NCBI RefSeq assembly: GCF_001542625.1
Contig: NZ_CP016279.1
Coordinates: forward strand, 930,001-994,000
Origin: Streptomyces griseochromogenes
GTDB lineage: Bacteria > Actinomycetota > Actinomycetes > Streptomycetales > Streptomycetaceae
DNA length: 64,000 bases
Direction of reading: 5' to 3'
Part shown: in pieces, positions 26,055 to 34,266 of the stretch
Layout: each line of letters opens with the position of its first letter
Position numbering within the stretch: position 1 is the stretch's first letter
Made by a program: the position numbers and the translations under genes
Notes under the pieces: model-generated
Database searches by the model: none
What the model was told of the DNA's origin: nothing
Seen by the model: the letters and a program-made list of their open reading frames with translations, nothing else

Positions 26055-26138
26055 ATGACCGTTATGCGGGATTGTGCTCGTGTGTCTTCCGGCGGTTGTG
26101 CGCGAGTTGTCCACAGGCTGGAAGCCCGTGGTGGCTGA
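26055..26138 (+). CDS. Candidate 27-residue leader ORF upstream of glpD
   Basis: ATG at 26055 is preceded by AGGAG at 5 nt, one of the best ribosome sites in the window, and opens 27 codons. The peptide contains RDCARVSSGGCARV, with both Cys as the rare codon TGT, which resembles Cys-sensing leader peptides of actinobacteria. About 35 bp after its stop, GGGCGAA (26176-26182) can pair with TTCGCCC (26189-26195), and glpD starts at 26243. Whether it regulates glpD is inference; low third-position G+C argues against an ordinary gene. Confidence 0.4.
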   Translation: MTVMRDCARVSSGGCARVVHRLEARGG

Positions 26139-26242
26139 AGTCGGGCGAGCCGGTCAGAATTTGGGCATGAGGAGGGGGCGAACCGGGCTTCGCCCATCGG
26201 GTGCGGCCGACGCCGACGAGTTGTTCGAAGCGGGAGGCAGCG

Positions 26243-27949
26243 GTGAGGACAGCGACTCTGGGCCCGGCGCAGCGCGCCGAGGCACTTGCGGCGATGGCGG
26301 AGCGCGAGCTGGACGTGCTGGTGATCGGAGGCGGAGTGGTCGGCGCCGGCACCGCGCTGGACGCCGTCACCCGCGGCCTGTCCACCGGACTGGTCGAGGC
26401 CCGCGACTGGGCGTCCGGTACCTCCAGCAGATCCAGCAAGCTCGTCCACGGCGGCCTGCGCTATCTGGAGATGCTCGACTTCGCCCTGGTCCGGGAGGCC
26501 CTGAAGGAGCGCGGTCTGCTCCTGGAGCGGCTCGCCCCGCACCTGGTCAAACCGGTGCCCTTCCTCTACCCGCTGCAGCACAAGGGTTGGGAGCGGCTGT
26601 ACGCGGGCTCGGGCGTGGCCCTGTACGACGCGATGTCCATGGCCCGCGGCCACGGCCGCGGTCTGCCCCTGCACCGTCACCTGACCCGCCGTCACGCCCT
26701 GCGCGTCGCCCCCTGCCTGAAGAAGGACGCCCTGGTCGGCGCCCTGCAGTACTACGACGCCCAGATGGACGACGCGCGGTACGTGGCGACCCTGGTGCGC
26801 ACGGCGGCGTCGTACGGCGCCAAGGCGGCCAACCGCGCGCGCGTGACCGGGTTCTTGCGCGAGGGCGAGCGGGTCGTGGGCGCCCGGGTGCAGGACGTGG
26901 AGGGCGGCGGTGAGTACGAGATCCGCGCGAAGCAGATCGTCAACGCCACCGGCGTGTGGACCGACGACACGCAGGCCATGGTGGGGGAGCGCGGCCAGTT
27001 CCACGTCCGCGCCTCCAAGGGCATCCATCTGGTCGTGCCCAAGGACCGCATCCACTCCACCACCGGTCTGATCCTGCGCACCGAGAAGTCCGTCCTGTTC
27101 GTCATCCCCTGGGGCCGGCACTGGATCGTCGGCACCACCGACACCGACTGGGACCTCGACAAGGCCCACCCGGCCGCCTCCAGCGCCGACATCGACTACC
27201 TGCTGGAGCACGTCAACTCGGTGCTCGCCGTCCCGCTCGGCCGCGACGACGTGCAGGGGGTGTACGCGGGTCTGCGCCCGCTGCTGGCCGGCGAGTCCGA
27301 CGCGACCAGCAAGCTGTCCCGCGAGCACACCGTGGCGCATCCGGCGCCGGGCCTCGTGGTCGTGGCGGGCGGCAAGTACACGACGTACCGGGTGATGGCG
27401 AAGGACGCCGTGGACGAGGCGGTGCACGGCCTCGACATGCGCGTCGCCGACTGCGTCACCGAGGACATCCCGCTGCTCGGCGCCGAAGGCTACCGGGCGA
27501 TGTGGAACGCCCGGGCGCGGATCGCCGCACGCACCGGACTGCACGTGGTCCGCGTGGAACACCTGCTCAATCGCTACGGCTCGATGGCCGAGGAGATCCT
27601 GGACCTCGTCACCGCCGACCCGGCCCTGGGCGAGCCGCTGCAGGCCGCCGACGACTATCTGCGAGCCGAGGTGGTGTACGCGGCCTCGCACGAGGGCGCC
27701 CGGCACCTGGACGACGTGCTCACCCGCCGCACCCGGATCTCCATCGAGACCTTCGACCGGGGCACCCGCAGTGCCCGCGAGGCGGCCGAGCTGATGGCGC
27801 CCGTCCTCAGCTGGGACAAGGGCCAGGTCGAGCGCGAGGTGGAGCACTACGAGAAGCGGGTCGAGGCCGAGCGCGAGTCGCAGCTCCAGCCGGACGACCA
27901 GACGGCGGACGCGGCACGCCTGGGGGCGCCGGACATCGTGCCGCTGTAG
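26243..27949 (+). CDS. glpD: GlpD, FAD-dependent glycerol-3-phosphate dehydrogenase
   Basis: Encodes 568 residues. The FAD loop is LDVLVIGGGVVGAGTALDAV and the family signature SSKLVHGGLRYLEM follows near residue 70. Further stretches are YYDAQMDDARYVATLVRTA, GVWTDDTQAM, RASKGIHLVVP, VIPWGRHWIVGTTDTDWD, and a C-terminal helical DAO domain. It oxidises glycerol-3-phosphate to dihydroxyacetone phosphate at the inner face of the membrane and feeds electrons to quinones. The GTG at 26243 follows GGGAGG by 5 nt. No glpF/glpK is adjacent. Confidence 0.94.
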   Translation: MRTATLGPAQRAEALAAMAERELDVLVIGGGVVGAGTALDAVTRGLSTGLVEARDWASGTSSRSSKLVHGGLRYLEMLDFALVREALKERGLLLERLAPHLVKPVPFLYPLQHKGWERLYAGSGVALYDAMSMARGHGRGLPLHRHLTRRHALRVAPCLKKDALVGALQYYDAQMDDARYVATLVRTAASYGAKAANRARVTGFLREGERVVGARVQDVEGGGEYEIRAKQIVNATGVWTDDTQAMVGERGQFHVRASKGIHLVVPKDRIHSTTGLILRTEKSVLFVIPWGRHWIVGTTDTDWDLDKAHPAASSADIDYLLEHVNSVLAVPLGRDDVQGVYAGLRPLLAGESDATSKLSREHTVAHPAPGLVVVAGGKYTTYRVMAKDAVDEAVHGLDMRVADCVTEDIPLLGAEGYRAMWNARARIAARTGLHVVRVEHLLNRYGSMAEEILDLVTADPALGEPLQAADDYLRAEVVYAASHEGARHLDDVLTRRTRISIETFDRGTRSAREAAELMAPVLSWDKGQVEREVEHYEKRVEAERESQLQPDDQTADAARLGAPDIVPL

Positions 27950-27972
27950 CGGGTTCCCGGCGCCGCGGAGCG

Positions 27973-28029
27973 TTCCTCCCGCTCTGGAGGATTCCTTCCA
28001 CTGTGGAAGATTCCTCCCGCTCTGGAGGA
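27973..28029. repeat. Array of three 19-bp tandem hairpin units after glpD
   Basis: Units 27973-27991 and 28011-28029 are identical (TTCCTCCCGCTCTGGAGGA). The middle unit 27992-28010 reads TTCCTTCCACTGTGGAAGA. Each is a small hairpin, CCTCC/GGAGG or CTTCCAC/GTGGAAG; the middle unit changes both arms together so that pairing is kept. A partial fourth copy follows. The position just after the glpD stop suggests a 3' processing or termination element. Confidence 0.75.
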
Positions 28030-28169
28030 TTCCTTCTCAGCCGCGGCGCGCTCGGCCTCGGCGGCGGTGTCCGGCCGTGCCGAACTGTCCGTGGCCATCG
28101 GCGCGAAACGGGGCGACATCACCCGAACGAGTGGCGCAGGTCGGGATCTTTGCTCGAATCCCAGCCGTT

Positions 28170-29213
28170 CTACCAGGTGTGAGGGCAGAACTCGGCGGCG
28201 AGCAGACGGGTTTCGAGGCCGGTGTCCGTGATCCCCGTCGTGTTCACGCGGAACGTGAGAACCCGTCGGCCCCCGATCGCGGCGGCGCTTCGTACATAGC
28301 TTCCGGGTATCCGGCCGTTGTGTCCCCACACCGTGACACCGCACGGGAGCTTTGCCGGAAAGATCCCCATGCCGTACGAGCCATGCGCGGCACGGGTGTT
28401 GAGCATCTCGCGCAGCCGGCGCGAGGGCAGCAGACGGCCGCCGAGCAGCGCCGCGTAGAAGCGGTCCAGGTCGGCCAGCGTGGTCACCAGCTCACCCGCC
28501 GCGCCGGCCACGCGCGGGTCGAGCCGGGTGACGTCGGAGCCGTCGGGGGCGTAGTCCCGGCCGTGCGGCAGGGGCAGTGATCTGCGGGAGCCGGGGAAGG
28601 AGGTGCCCGTCAGCGAGAGCGGACCGATGATCCGGCGCCGGACCTCGGTGGCGTACGAGTGGCCGGTGACCTGCCGGACCACCATGCCGAGCAGGACGTA
28701 GTCGGTGTTGGAGTAGGAGTAGCTGCCCGGGTGGGCCGGAGGGAGGGCGAGAGCGATGCGTACGGCCTGAAGCGGGGTCAGGGGCACGGTTCCGTGGGTG
28801 ACCCGGGTGAAGTCGGCGAGTCCGCCGGTATGGGTGAGCAGGGCGCGCAGGGTGATGTGCCGTCCGTCGGTGCCGCGTCCGCGCAGCAGTCCCGGCAGGT
28901 GCTGCTCCACGGTGTCGGAGAGGGACAGCCGGCGTTCCGCCTTCAGTTGCAGCACGACCGTCGCGACGAAGGTCTTGGTGATGCTGCCGGCGCGGAAGTG
29001 GTCGGCCCGCGAGATGCCGTGACCGGCGGACCGGTAGTGGGAGCCGTCCCGGTCCCGGGCCAGGAGGGCCGCGGCGGGCGCCCTGCCCTCGGTGACCAGC
29101 AGCGGGAGGACCGTGTCCGGGGCCGGGGTGGTGGAACCGGCGCCGGGGGCGGTGGGTGTGAACAGGAGGGCCAGGAGCACCGGTATGGACAGGACTGTCC
29201 GAAGCGTCGGCAT
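28170..29213 (-). CDS. Secreted serine hydrolase, beta-lactamase/DD-carboxypeptidase (class C) fold
   Basis: Encodes 347 residues with a signal peptide (VLSIPVLLALLFTPTAPGAG). The catalytic set is complete: SITK in RAGSITKTFVATV (Ser and Lys), YSN in YSYSNTDYVLLG, and HNG in VWGHNGRIPG in the KTG position. LLTHTGGLADF is typical of the family. It probably acts on peptidoglycan stem peptides or related esters outside the cell. It is convergent with glpD and divergent from the first kinase gene, so it may belong to the cell-wall theme of this region. Confidence 0.88.
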   Translation of the reverse strand: MPTLRTVLSIPVLLALLFTPTAPGAGSTTPAPDTVLPLLVTEGRAPAAALLARDRDGSHYRSAGHGISRADHFRAGSITKTFVATVVLQLKAERRLSLSDTVEQHLPGLLRGRGTDGRHITLRALLTHTGGLADFTRVTHGTVPLTPLQAVRIALALPPAHPGSYSYSNTDYVLLGMVVRQVTGHSYATEVRRRIIGPLSLTGTSFPGSRRSLPLPHGRDYAPDGSDVTRLDPRVAGAAGELVTTLADLDRFYAALLGGRLLPSRRLREMLNTRAAHGSYGMGIFPAKLPCGVTVWGHNGRIPGSYVRSAAAIGGRRVLTFRVNTTGITDTGLETRLLAAEFCPHTW

Positions 29214-29384
29214 CCGGTCCCCTTCCTTCGTCGGGGCCCATCATCCCGGCATGCGGAACTCTCGCTTCAGCCGGTCCCCGGGTGCGCGGAGCCCCGGGCG
29301 CCGTCAGGGGCACCCTGGGCGCCGGGCACTTGTCGGGTGAGAGACAATGGAGGCTCTGTCAGGGCGGGTTGCATGAGGGGACGC

Positions 29385-31454
29385 ATGTCGGAGGCGGAGC
29401 GGGCGGGGACATCTCGTCAGGAGACTCGTCAGGACAAGGGCGAGCGTCGTCTCCTCGCCGGGCGGTACCGGCTGGGAGACGTCCTGGGCCGAGGCGGCAT
29501 GGGCACGGTGTGGCGTGCCGAGGACGAGACCCTCGGCCGGACGGTCGCCGTCAAGGAACTGCGGTTCCCGTCGAACATCGACGAGGAGGAGAAGCGGCGC
29601 CTGATCACGCGCACCCTGCGTGAGGCCAAGGCGATCGCCCGGATCCGCAACAACAGCGCGGTGACGGTCTTCGACGTGGTCGAGGAGGACGACCGGCCCT
29701 GGATCGTCATGGAGTTGGTCGAGGGCAAGTCCCTCGCCGAGGCCATCCGCGAGGACGGTCTGCTGGAGCCCCGGCGGGCGGCCGAGGTGGGGCTCGCCGT
29801 CCTCGACGTGCTGCGCTCCGCGCACCGCGAGGGCATCCTGCACCGCGACGTGAAGCCGTCCAACGTGCTCATCGCCGAGGACGGCCGGGTCGTGCTCACC
29901 GACTTCGGCATCGCACAGGTCGAGGGCGATCCGTCCATCACCTCCACCGGCATGCTCGTCGGCGCCCCCTCCTACATCTCCCCGGAGCGTGCCCGCGGGC
30001 ACAAGCCGGGTCCCGCGGCCGACCTGTGGTCGCTGGGCGGTCTGCTGTACGCGGCGGTCGAGGGTGTGCCGCCGTACGACAAGGGTTCGGCGATCGCCAC
30101 GCTGACCGCGGTGATGACCGAGCCCCTGGAGGAACCCAAGAACGCTGGTCCGCTCAAGGACGTCATCTACGGCCTGCTCACCAAGGACCCGGCGCAGCGG
30201 CTCGACGACGCCGGCGCCCGGGTCAAGCTCAACGCGGTGATCCACGCGCCCGAGCCGGAGGCGATGGACGCCACACGGGTCGTTCCGCTGCCGGCGCAGC
30301 CCGACGGGCCCGAGGACAAGCGGGGCGAGGAGGCCGGGGAGAAGCTGCGCGGCGCGCTGCGGTCGGTCCGCAAGGCGGCCGGGGCGGCCGGCGCGGCGGC
30401 CGCCGCGCGCGCGAAGAGCGGGAGCGGCACGGCGGGCGCCTCCACCGGGACCTCTTCCGGGACCTCCTCCGGTACTTCCGCCAGGACCGCCGGCGGTGCT
30501 TCCGCCGACGGAGCCTCGGGCCGGGCGGCCGGATCGGGCTCGGCGTCCTCCGGGGCCGGGGGCGCCGCCGCGCAGGGAAGGCCGGGCGGTCCGGCCCAGG
30601 GTGCCGCGGGCGTGCCGAACTCCAGCGCGAACAAGTCGAGTTCCGGCTGGCCTGTGGTGCCGCCGCCGGACCTGGACCTGCCGCCGCGGCCGGTCCCGAG
30701 GGCCCCGCTCACCGACGTGGTGCCCAGGCGGACGCTGGTGATCATCGCGGTGGTGGTCGCCCTCGCGGTGATCGGCACCGTGCTGGCCATCGCGCTCAAC
30801 GGGGACGACAAGGGCGGCAAGCACGACAACGGTGCCAAGCCCGCAGCGAGTTCGAGCGCCTCCACCAAGCGGGACAAGGGCACGGGGAGCAAGGGGAGCA
30901 CCGGCGGCGCACGCACGGACGGCGACACCTCGCCGCCCGCCGCGACCGGCTCCACGGCGGACAGCGGGGCGAGTGTGAGCGGGTCCGACGACTCCGGTTC
31001 GAAGAACGGCGGGAGCGCGCCGGTGGAGTCGACCCGCAAGAGCCCGCAGGGGTACTCGATCGGGCTGCCCAAGGGGTGGAAGTACCAGTCGACCGGCGAT
31101 GCCGGAGACCGCTACACCGGGCCCGACGGACAGAAGCTGCTCGTCGGCTGGACCAGCACGCCCAAGGACGACCCGGTGGCGGACTGGAAGAACCAGGAGC
31201 GCTACATGGTGCGTTCCCAGTACCGGAAGATCCGCATAGAGCAGGTGGACTACCGCCACTGGAACACGGCCGACTGGGAGTTCACCTACGTCGACGACGA
31301 CGGCACCGAGTACCGCACCATCGACCGGGGGTTCGTGGTGAACGGCCACCTCGGTTACGGGCTGATGTACACCGCGAAGGCGGACAAGTGGGACAGTGGG
31401 CTCCGCAAGGACACATGGAAGACGCTGACGATGTCCTTCGAGCCCAAGTCGTGA
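29385..31454 (+). CDS. Membrane Ser/Thr protein kinase 1 of the array
   Basis: Encodes 689 residues. The Hanks-type kinase domain has the ATP loop GRGGMGTV (35-42), catalytic Lys57 in VAVKEL, HRDVKPSN (153-160), DFG at 173-175 and APSYISPERA in the activation segment. A low-complexity Ala/Gly/Ser/Thr linker (about 315-430) leads to one membrane segment (about 450-471) and an extracellular domain with SIGLPKGWKY, a domain type seen in its neighbours instead of PASTA repeats. In S. coelicolor the matching five-gene cluster (SCO4775-4779, with PkaI) phosphorylates spore-wall synthesis proteins. The ATG at 29385 follows GAGGGG; an ATG four codons upstream is possible. Confidence 0.9.
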   Translation: MSEAERAGTSRQETRQDKGERRLLAGRYRLGDVLGRGGMGTVWRAEDETLGRTVAVKELRFPSNIDEEEKRRLITRTLREAKAIARIRNNSAVTVFDVVEEDDRPWIVMELVEGKSLAEAIREDGLLEPRRAAEVGLAVLDVLRSAHREGILHRDVKPSNVLIAEDGRVVLTDFGIAQVEGDPSITSTGMLVGAPSYISPERARGHKPGPAADLWSLGGLLYAAVEGVPPYDKGSAIATLTAVMTEPLEEPKNAGPLKDVIYGLLTKDPAQRLDDAGARVKLNAVIHAPEPEAMDATRVVPLPAQPDGPEDKRGEEAGEKLRGALRSVRKAAGAAGAAAAARAKSGSGTAGASTGTSSGTSSGTSARTAGGASADGASGRAAGSGSASSGAGGAAAQGRPGGPAQGAAGVPNSSANKSSSGWPVVPPPDLDLPPRPVPRAPLTDVVPRRTLVIIAVVVALAVIGTVLAIALNGDDKGGKHDNGAKPAASSSASTKRDKGTGSKGSTGGARTDGDTSPPAATGSTADSGASVSGSDDSGSKNGGSAPVESTRKSPQGYSIGLPKGWKYQSTGDAGDRYTGPDGQKLLVGWTSTPKDDPVADWKNQERYMVRSQYRKIRIEQVDYRHWNTADWEFTYVDDDGTEYRTIDRGFVVNGHLGYGLMYTAKADKWDSGLRKDTWKTLTMSFEPKS

Positions 31455-31617
31455 TGTGAACGAGCCCTGTTTGGCGCCGCGAGAATCCGTCATCCCCTCA
31501 ATGCGGGTTGCCTCCGGCACGTATCGTGAATGGCTGCGGACCGTACGCAGCCGGATATGGATACGGAACGGGCCGTAAGGGAACGGATGTGAACGGCAGG
31601 CGGCCGGGGGAGGCAAT

Positions 31618-34113
31618 GTGGACGACTACGCGGGCCGGGTGCTCGCCGACCGCTACCGCCTGCCGCTGCCGCCCTCCGACGAGTACGAACTGACCGAGAC
31701 CCGGGCCTTCGACACCTACAGCGGGCAGGAAGTACTGGTCCGTCAGGTGCCGTTGCCGGAGGTCGTCGAGGCCGAGGTGCTCGACGCGGAGGGGCTGCCC
31801 GAGGGATTCACCGCCCGTGAGCGCGACGGCCACCGCGGCCCGGCGGCCCGCACCGCCACCCGCAGGCCCTCGGACCCGGCGGTGCGGCGCGCCGTCGAGG
31901 CCGCGCAGGCGGCGGCCCGCATCCCCGACCACCCACGCCTGGACCAGGTCTTCGACGTGTTCGCCGAGGGCGGCTCGCTGTGGATCGTCAGCGAGTGCGT
32001 GGCGGCGCGCCCGCTGTCCGCGCTCCTCGCCGAGCAGCCGCTGTCGCCGTACCGGGCGGCCGAGGTCGCCGCCGACGTCCTCATGGCGCTGCGCGTGCTG
32101 CACGCCCACGGCTGGGTGCACCGCAACATCACCGCCCGTACCGTCCTCGTCTGCGACGACGGCCGGGTGATGCTGACCGGCCTCGCGGTCGGCGCCGCGG
32201 AGGAAGCCCTGTGCGGGTACGACCCGGTGCCGGATCCCGACGGTCCGGGACTCGACGGCTCCGACGGGCATGGTGCCCCCGGCGCCGGAGGGACGGCCGG
32301 TGCGGCGAGCGGGCCGGACGCCGCCACGGGACCCGTTCCCCCGCCCGACGCGGATCCCGAGGCCGCGCGGCGCGCCGCGATCCAGGCCCGGGCGGCCGGC
32401 GGACTGCCGGTGCCGGGCGCGAACGGGGCTTCCGGCGGGGCCACCGCCTCCGGACCGCCGGAGCGGCGGGCGCTGGAGAGCGGGGAGGACATCCGTGCCG
32501 CGCGGGCCGGGGCCATCGCCGCGTACCGGGCGGGAGCCCGGGCCGCCGCCCGGGTGCAGGAAGCCGGGCAGAACGGCCGCGTCGCCCTGCCCGCGGCCCG
32601 CCCGCCCGCCGAGGGCGAGGCCGACATCACCCGCGCGGGCGGCCCGGCGCGGCCGCCGTACTCCACCGGACGGACCACCACCCCGCCCGGCCGGATCGCG
32701 GACCCGTATGGCGTGCGCGGCGCGCCTCGGCCCGGTGCCGACGGTGCCGCCCTCGCCCCGGGCCAGGCGCCGCACGGCTCCGCGGACACGGCTCCCGCGC
32801 CGCTCCCCGCCCAGGCCGGACCGGCCTCCCGCTGGGACGGACCGGCTGCCGGCGGTGCCGTACGCCGGGGGCCGGGTACCGCGCTGGCCGCCGAGCGGGC
32901 GCGGCAGGTGCGGATGACCGTGGTGGGGCCGGTGACGGAGCGCTGGGCGCCGGAGCAGGCCGGGCCCGTGCACGAGAACTGGCAGCTGGCGGCGCCGATC
33001 GGGCCCGCCACCGACCTGTGGGCCCTCGGCGCCCTGCTGTTCCGGGCCGTCCAGGGACACGCGCCCTACCCCGAGGAGTCCACGGCCGAGCTGGTGCAGC
33101 TGGTGTGCGCGGAGCCGCCCGCCTTCGCCGAGGAGTGCGGACCGCTGCGCCCGGTCGTGGAGTCGCTGCTGCGGCAGGACCCGACCGACCGGCTGGACTT
33201 CGAGGAGCTGAGCGGTTGGCTGCGCTCGCTGGTGCGTTCCGCGCCCGAGCCGGACGCCGGCACCCATGTCGTGCCCGTCCCGCCCGCCGACCCGAACCGG
33301 CTGCCGATCGTCCGGCGCCGCGGCGAGCTGGTGCGGCGCCGGCGCGCCGGACTGCCCGCGGCCCATCCGCACGGCCGGCACAAGCGGGCCCGGGAGGAGG
33401 CCCGTTCCCCGCGCCGGCTCGGCCGGACGCTGCTCCTGCTGATCCTCCTCCTGCTGGCCGGCGCGGTCGCGTACGCGATGCTGTTCATGCCCAAGCAGGG
33501 GGAGAGCGGCGCGGCGGGCAGCGACCGTACCGGCAGCGCCGGGCAGGCGAGCCCCGCCCCCTCGCGCACCCAGCAGCCGTCCTCCGGGCAGTCCGCGGAC
33601 GGCGGTCCCTCGGCGTCCGCGCCCGCCACCGACACACAGACCGGCGGTGACCCCTCCGTCCCCGACGGGTTCACCCTGCGTACCGACCCGGAAGGCTTCC
33701 GGATCGCCGTCGCCAAGGGCTGGGACCGCACCCCCAAGAACGGCAGCGGCCAGGTGGTCTACTCGCACGGCGGCTTCGAACTGTTCGTCGTACCGGGCAG
33801 GGACAGTGCCTCGTCGGCCGGCAGCGACCCGATGGTCTACCAGCGGGACAAGGAGCGCGAGCTGCAGGCGTACCGGGACACCAGTTGGGCCACGGCCACC
33901 GGCCTGAAAACCATAGAGGTGGGCGGGCGAACCATGGCGGAGGGGCAGTTCACCTGGACCGACGGGCAGGGACGCGACCTGTATGTGCGCAACATGGCGA
34001 TCCTGCTGAACGGCCGCTACCACATCGTCCAGGTCCGCGGTCCGGAGGCCGAGCGCGACGAGGTGACACGACTGTACGAGGAGGCGACCGCGACGTACCG
34101 CTACACAGGTTGA
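31618..34113 (+). CDS. Membrane pseudokinase, member 2 of the kinase array
   Basis: Encodes 831 residues. It aligns with its neighbours but all catalytic features are lost: no Gly-rich loop (LPLPPSDEYELTE), Arg42 in place of the ATP-binding Lys (VLVRQV), HRN (168-170) in place of HRD, and TGL (187-189) in place of DFG. A Pro/Ala/Gly-rich insertion of about 240 residues splits the lobe before TDLWALGALLFRAVQG. A membrane segment lies at about 603-624, followed by an extracellular domain with GFRIAVAKGWDRTP. It probably acts as a scaffold or allosteric partner of the active kinases. The GTG start follows GGGGGAGG by 5 nt. Confidence 0.9.
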   Translation: MDDYAGRVLADRYRLPLPPSDEYELTETRAFDTYSGQEVLVRQVPLPEVVEAEVLDAEGLPEGFTARERDGHRGPAARTATRRPSDPAVRRAVEAAQAAARIPDHPRLDQVFDVFAEGGSLWIVSECVAARPLSALLAEQPLSPYRAAEVAADVLMALRVLHAHGWVHRNITARTVLVCDDGRVMLTGLAVGAAEEALCGYDPVPDPDGPGLDGSDGHGAPGAGGTAGAASGPDAATGPVPPPDADPEAARRAAIQARAAGGLPVPGANGASGGATASGPPERRALESGEDIRAARAGAIAAYRAGARAAARVQEAGQNGRVALPAARPPAEGEADITRAGGPARPPYSTGRTTTPPGRIADPYGVRGAPRPGADGAALAPGQAPHGSADTAPAPLPAQAGPASRWDGPAAGGAVRRGPGTALAAERARQVRMTVVGPVTERWAPEQAGPVHENWQLAAPIGPATDLWALGALLFRAVQGHAPYPEESTAELVQLVCAEPPAFAEECGPLRPVVESLLRQDPTDRLDFEELSGWLRSLVRSAPEPDAGTHVVPVPPADPNRLPIVRRRGELVRRRRAGLPAAHPHGRHKRAREEARSPRRLGRTLLLLILLLLAGAVAYAMLFMPKQGESGAAGSDRTGSAGQASPAPSRTQQPSSGQSADGGPSASAPATDTQTGGDPSVPDGFTLRTDPEGFRIAVAKGWDRTPKNGSGQVVYSHGGFELFVVPGRDSASSAGSDPMVYQRDKERELQAYRDTSWATATGLKTIEVGGRTMAEGQFTWTDGQGRDLYVRNMAILLNGRYHIVQVRGPEAERDEVTRLYEEATATYRYTG

Positions 34114-34266
34114 GCGCCCTGTATAGCGGTTGGGCGGCGCGCGATTCGGTTCCCGTTCGCGCGCAGAAGCGAAAACCGTCACAGTGCGGTTTCCTTGGGA
34201 CCCCGCTTGTTCCCTGCGGGCAGGCCGGTCCTTAGTCTGACCCTGTCAAGAGCATTGCGGGGCAAC

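Noticed and set aside
27847..28344. Long open frame on the minus strand across the end of glpD
   Set aside because: No ribosome site, it runs antisense through glpD and the hairpin array, and its composition follows the shadow of the glpD codons.
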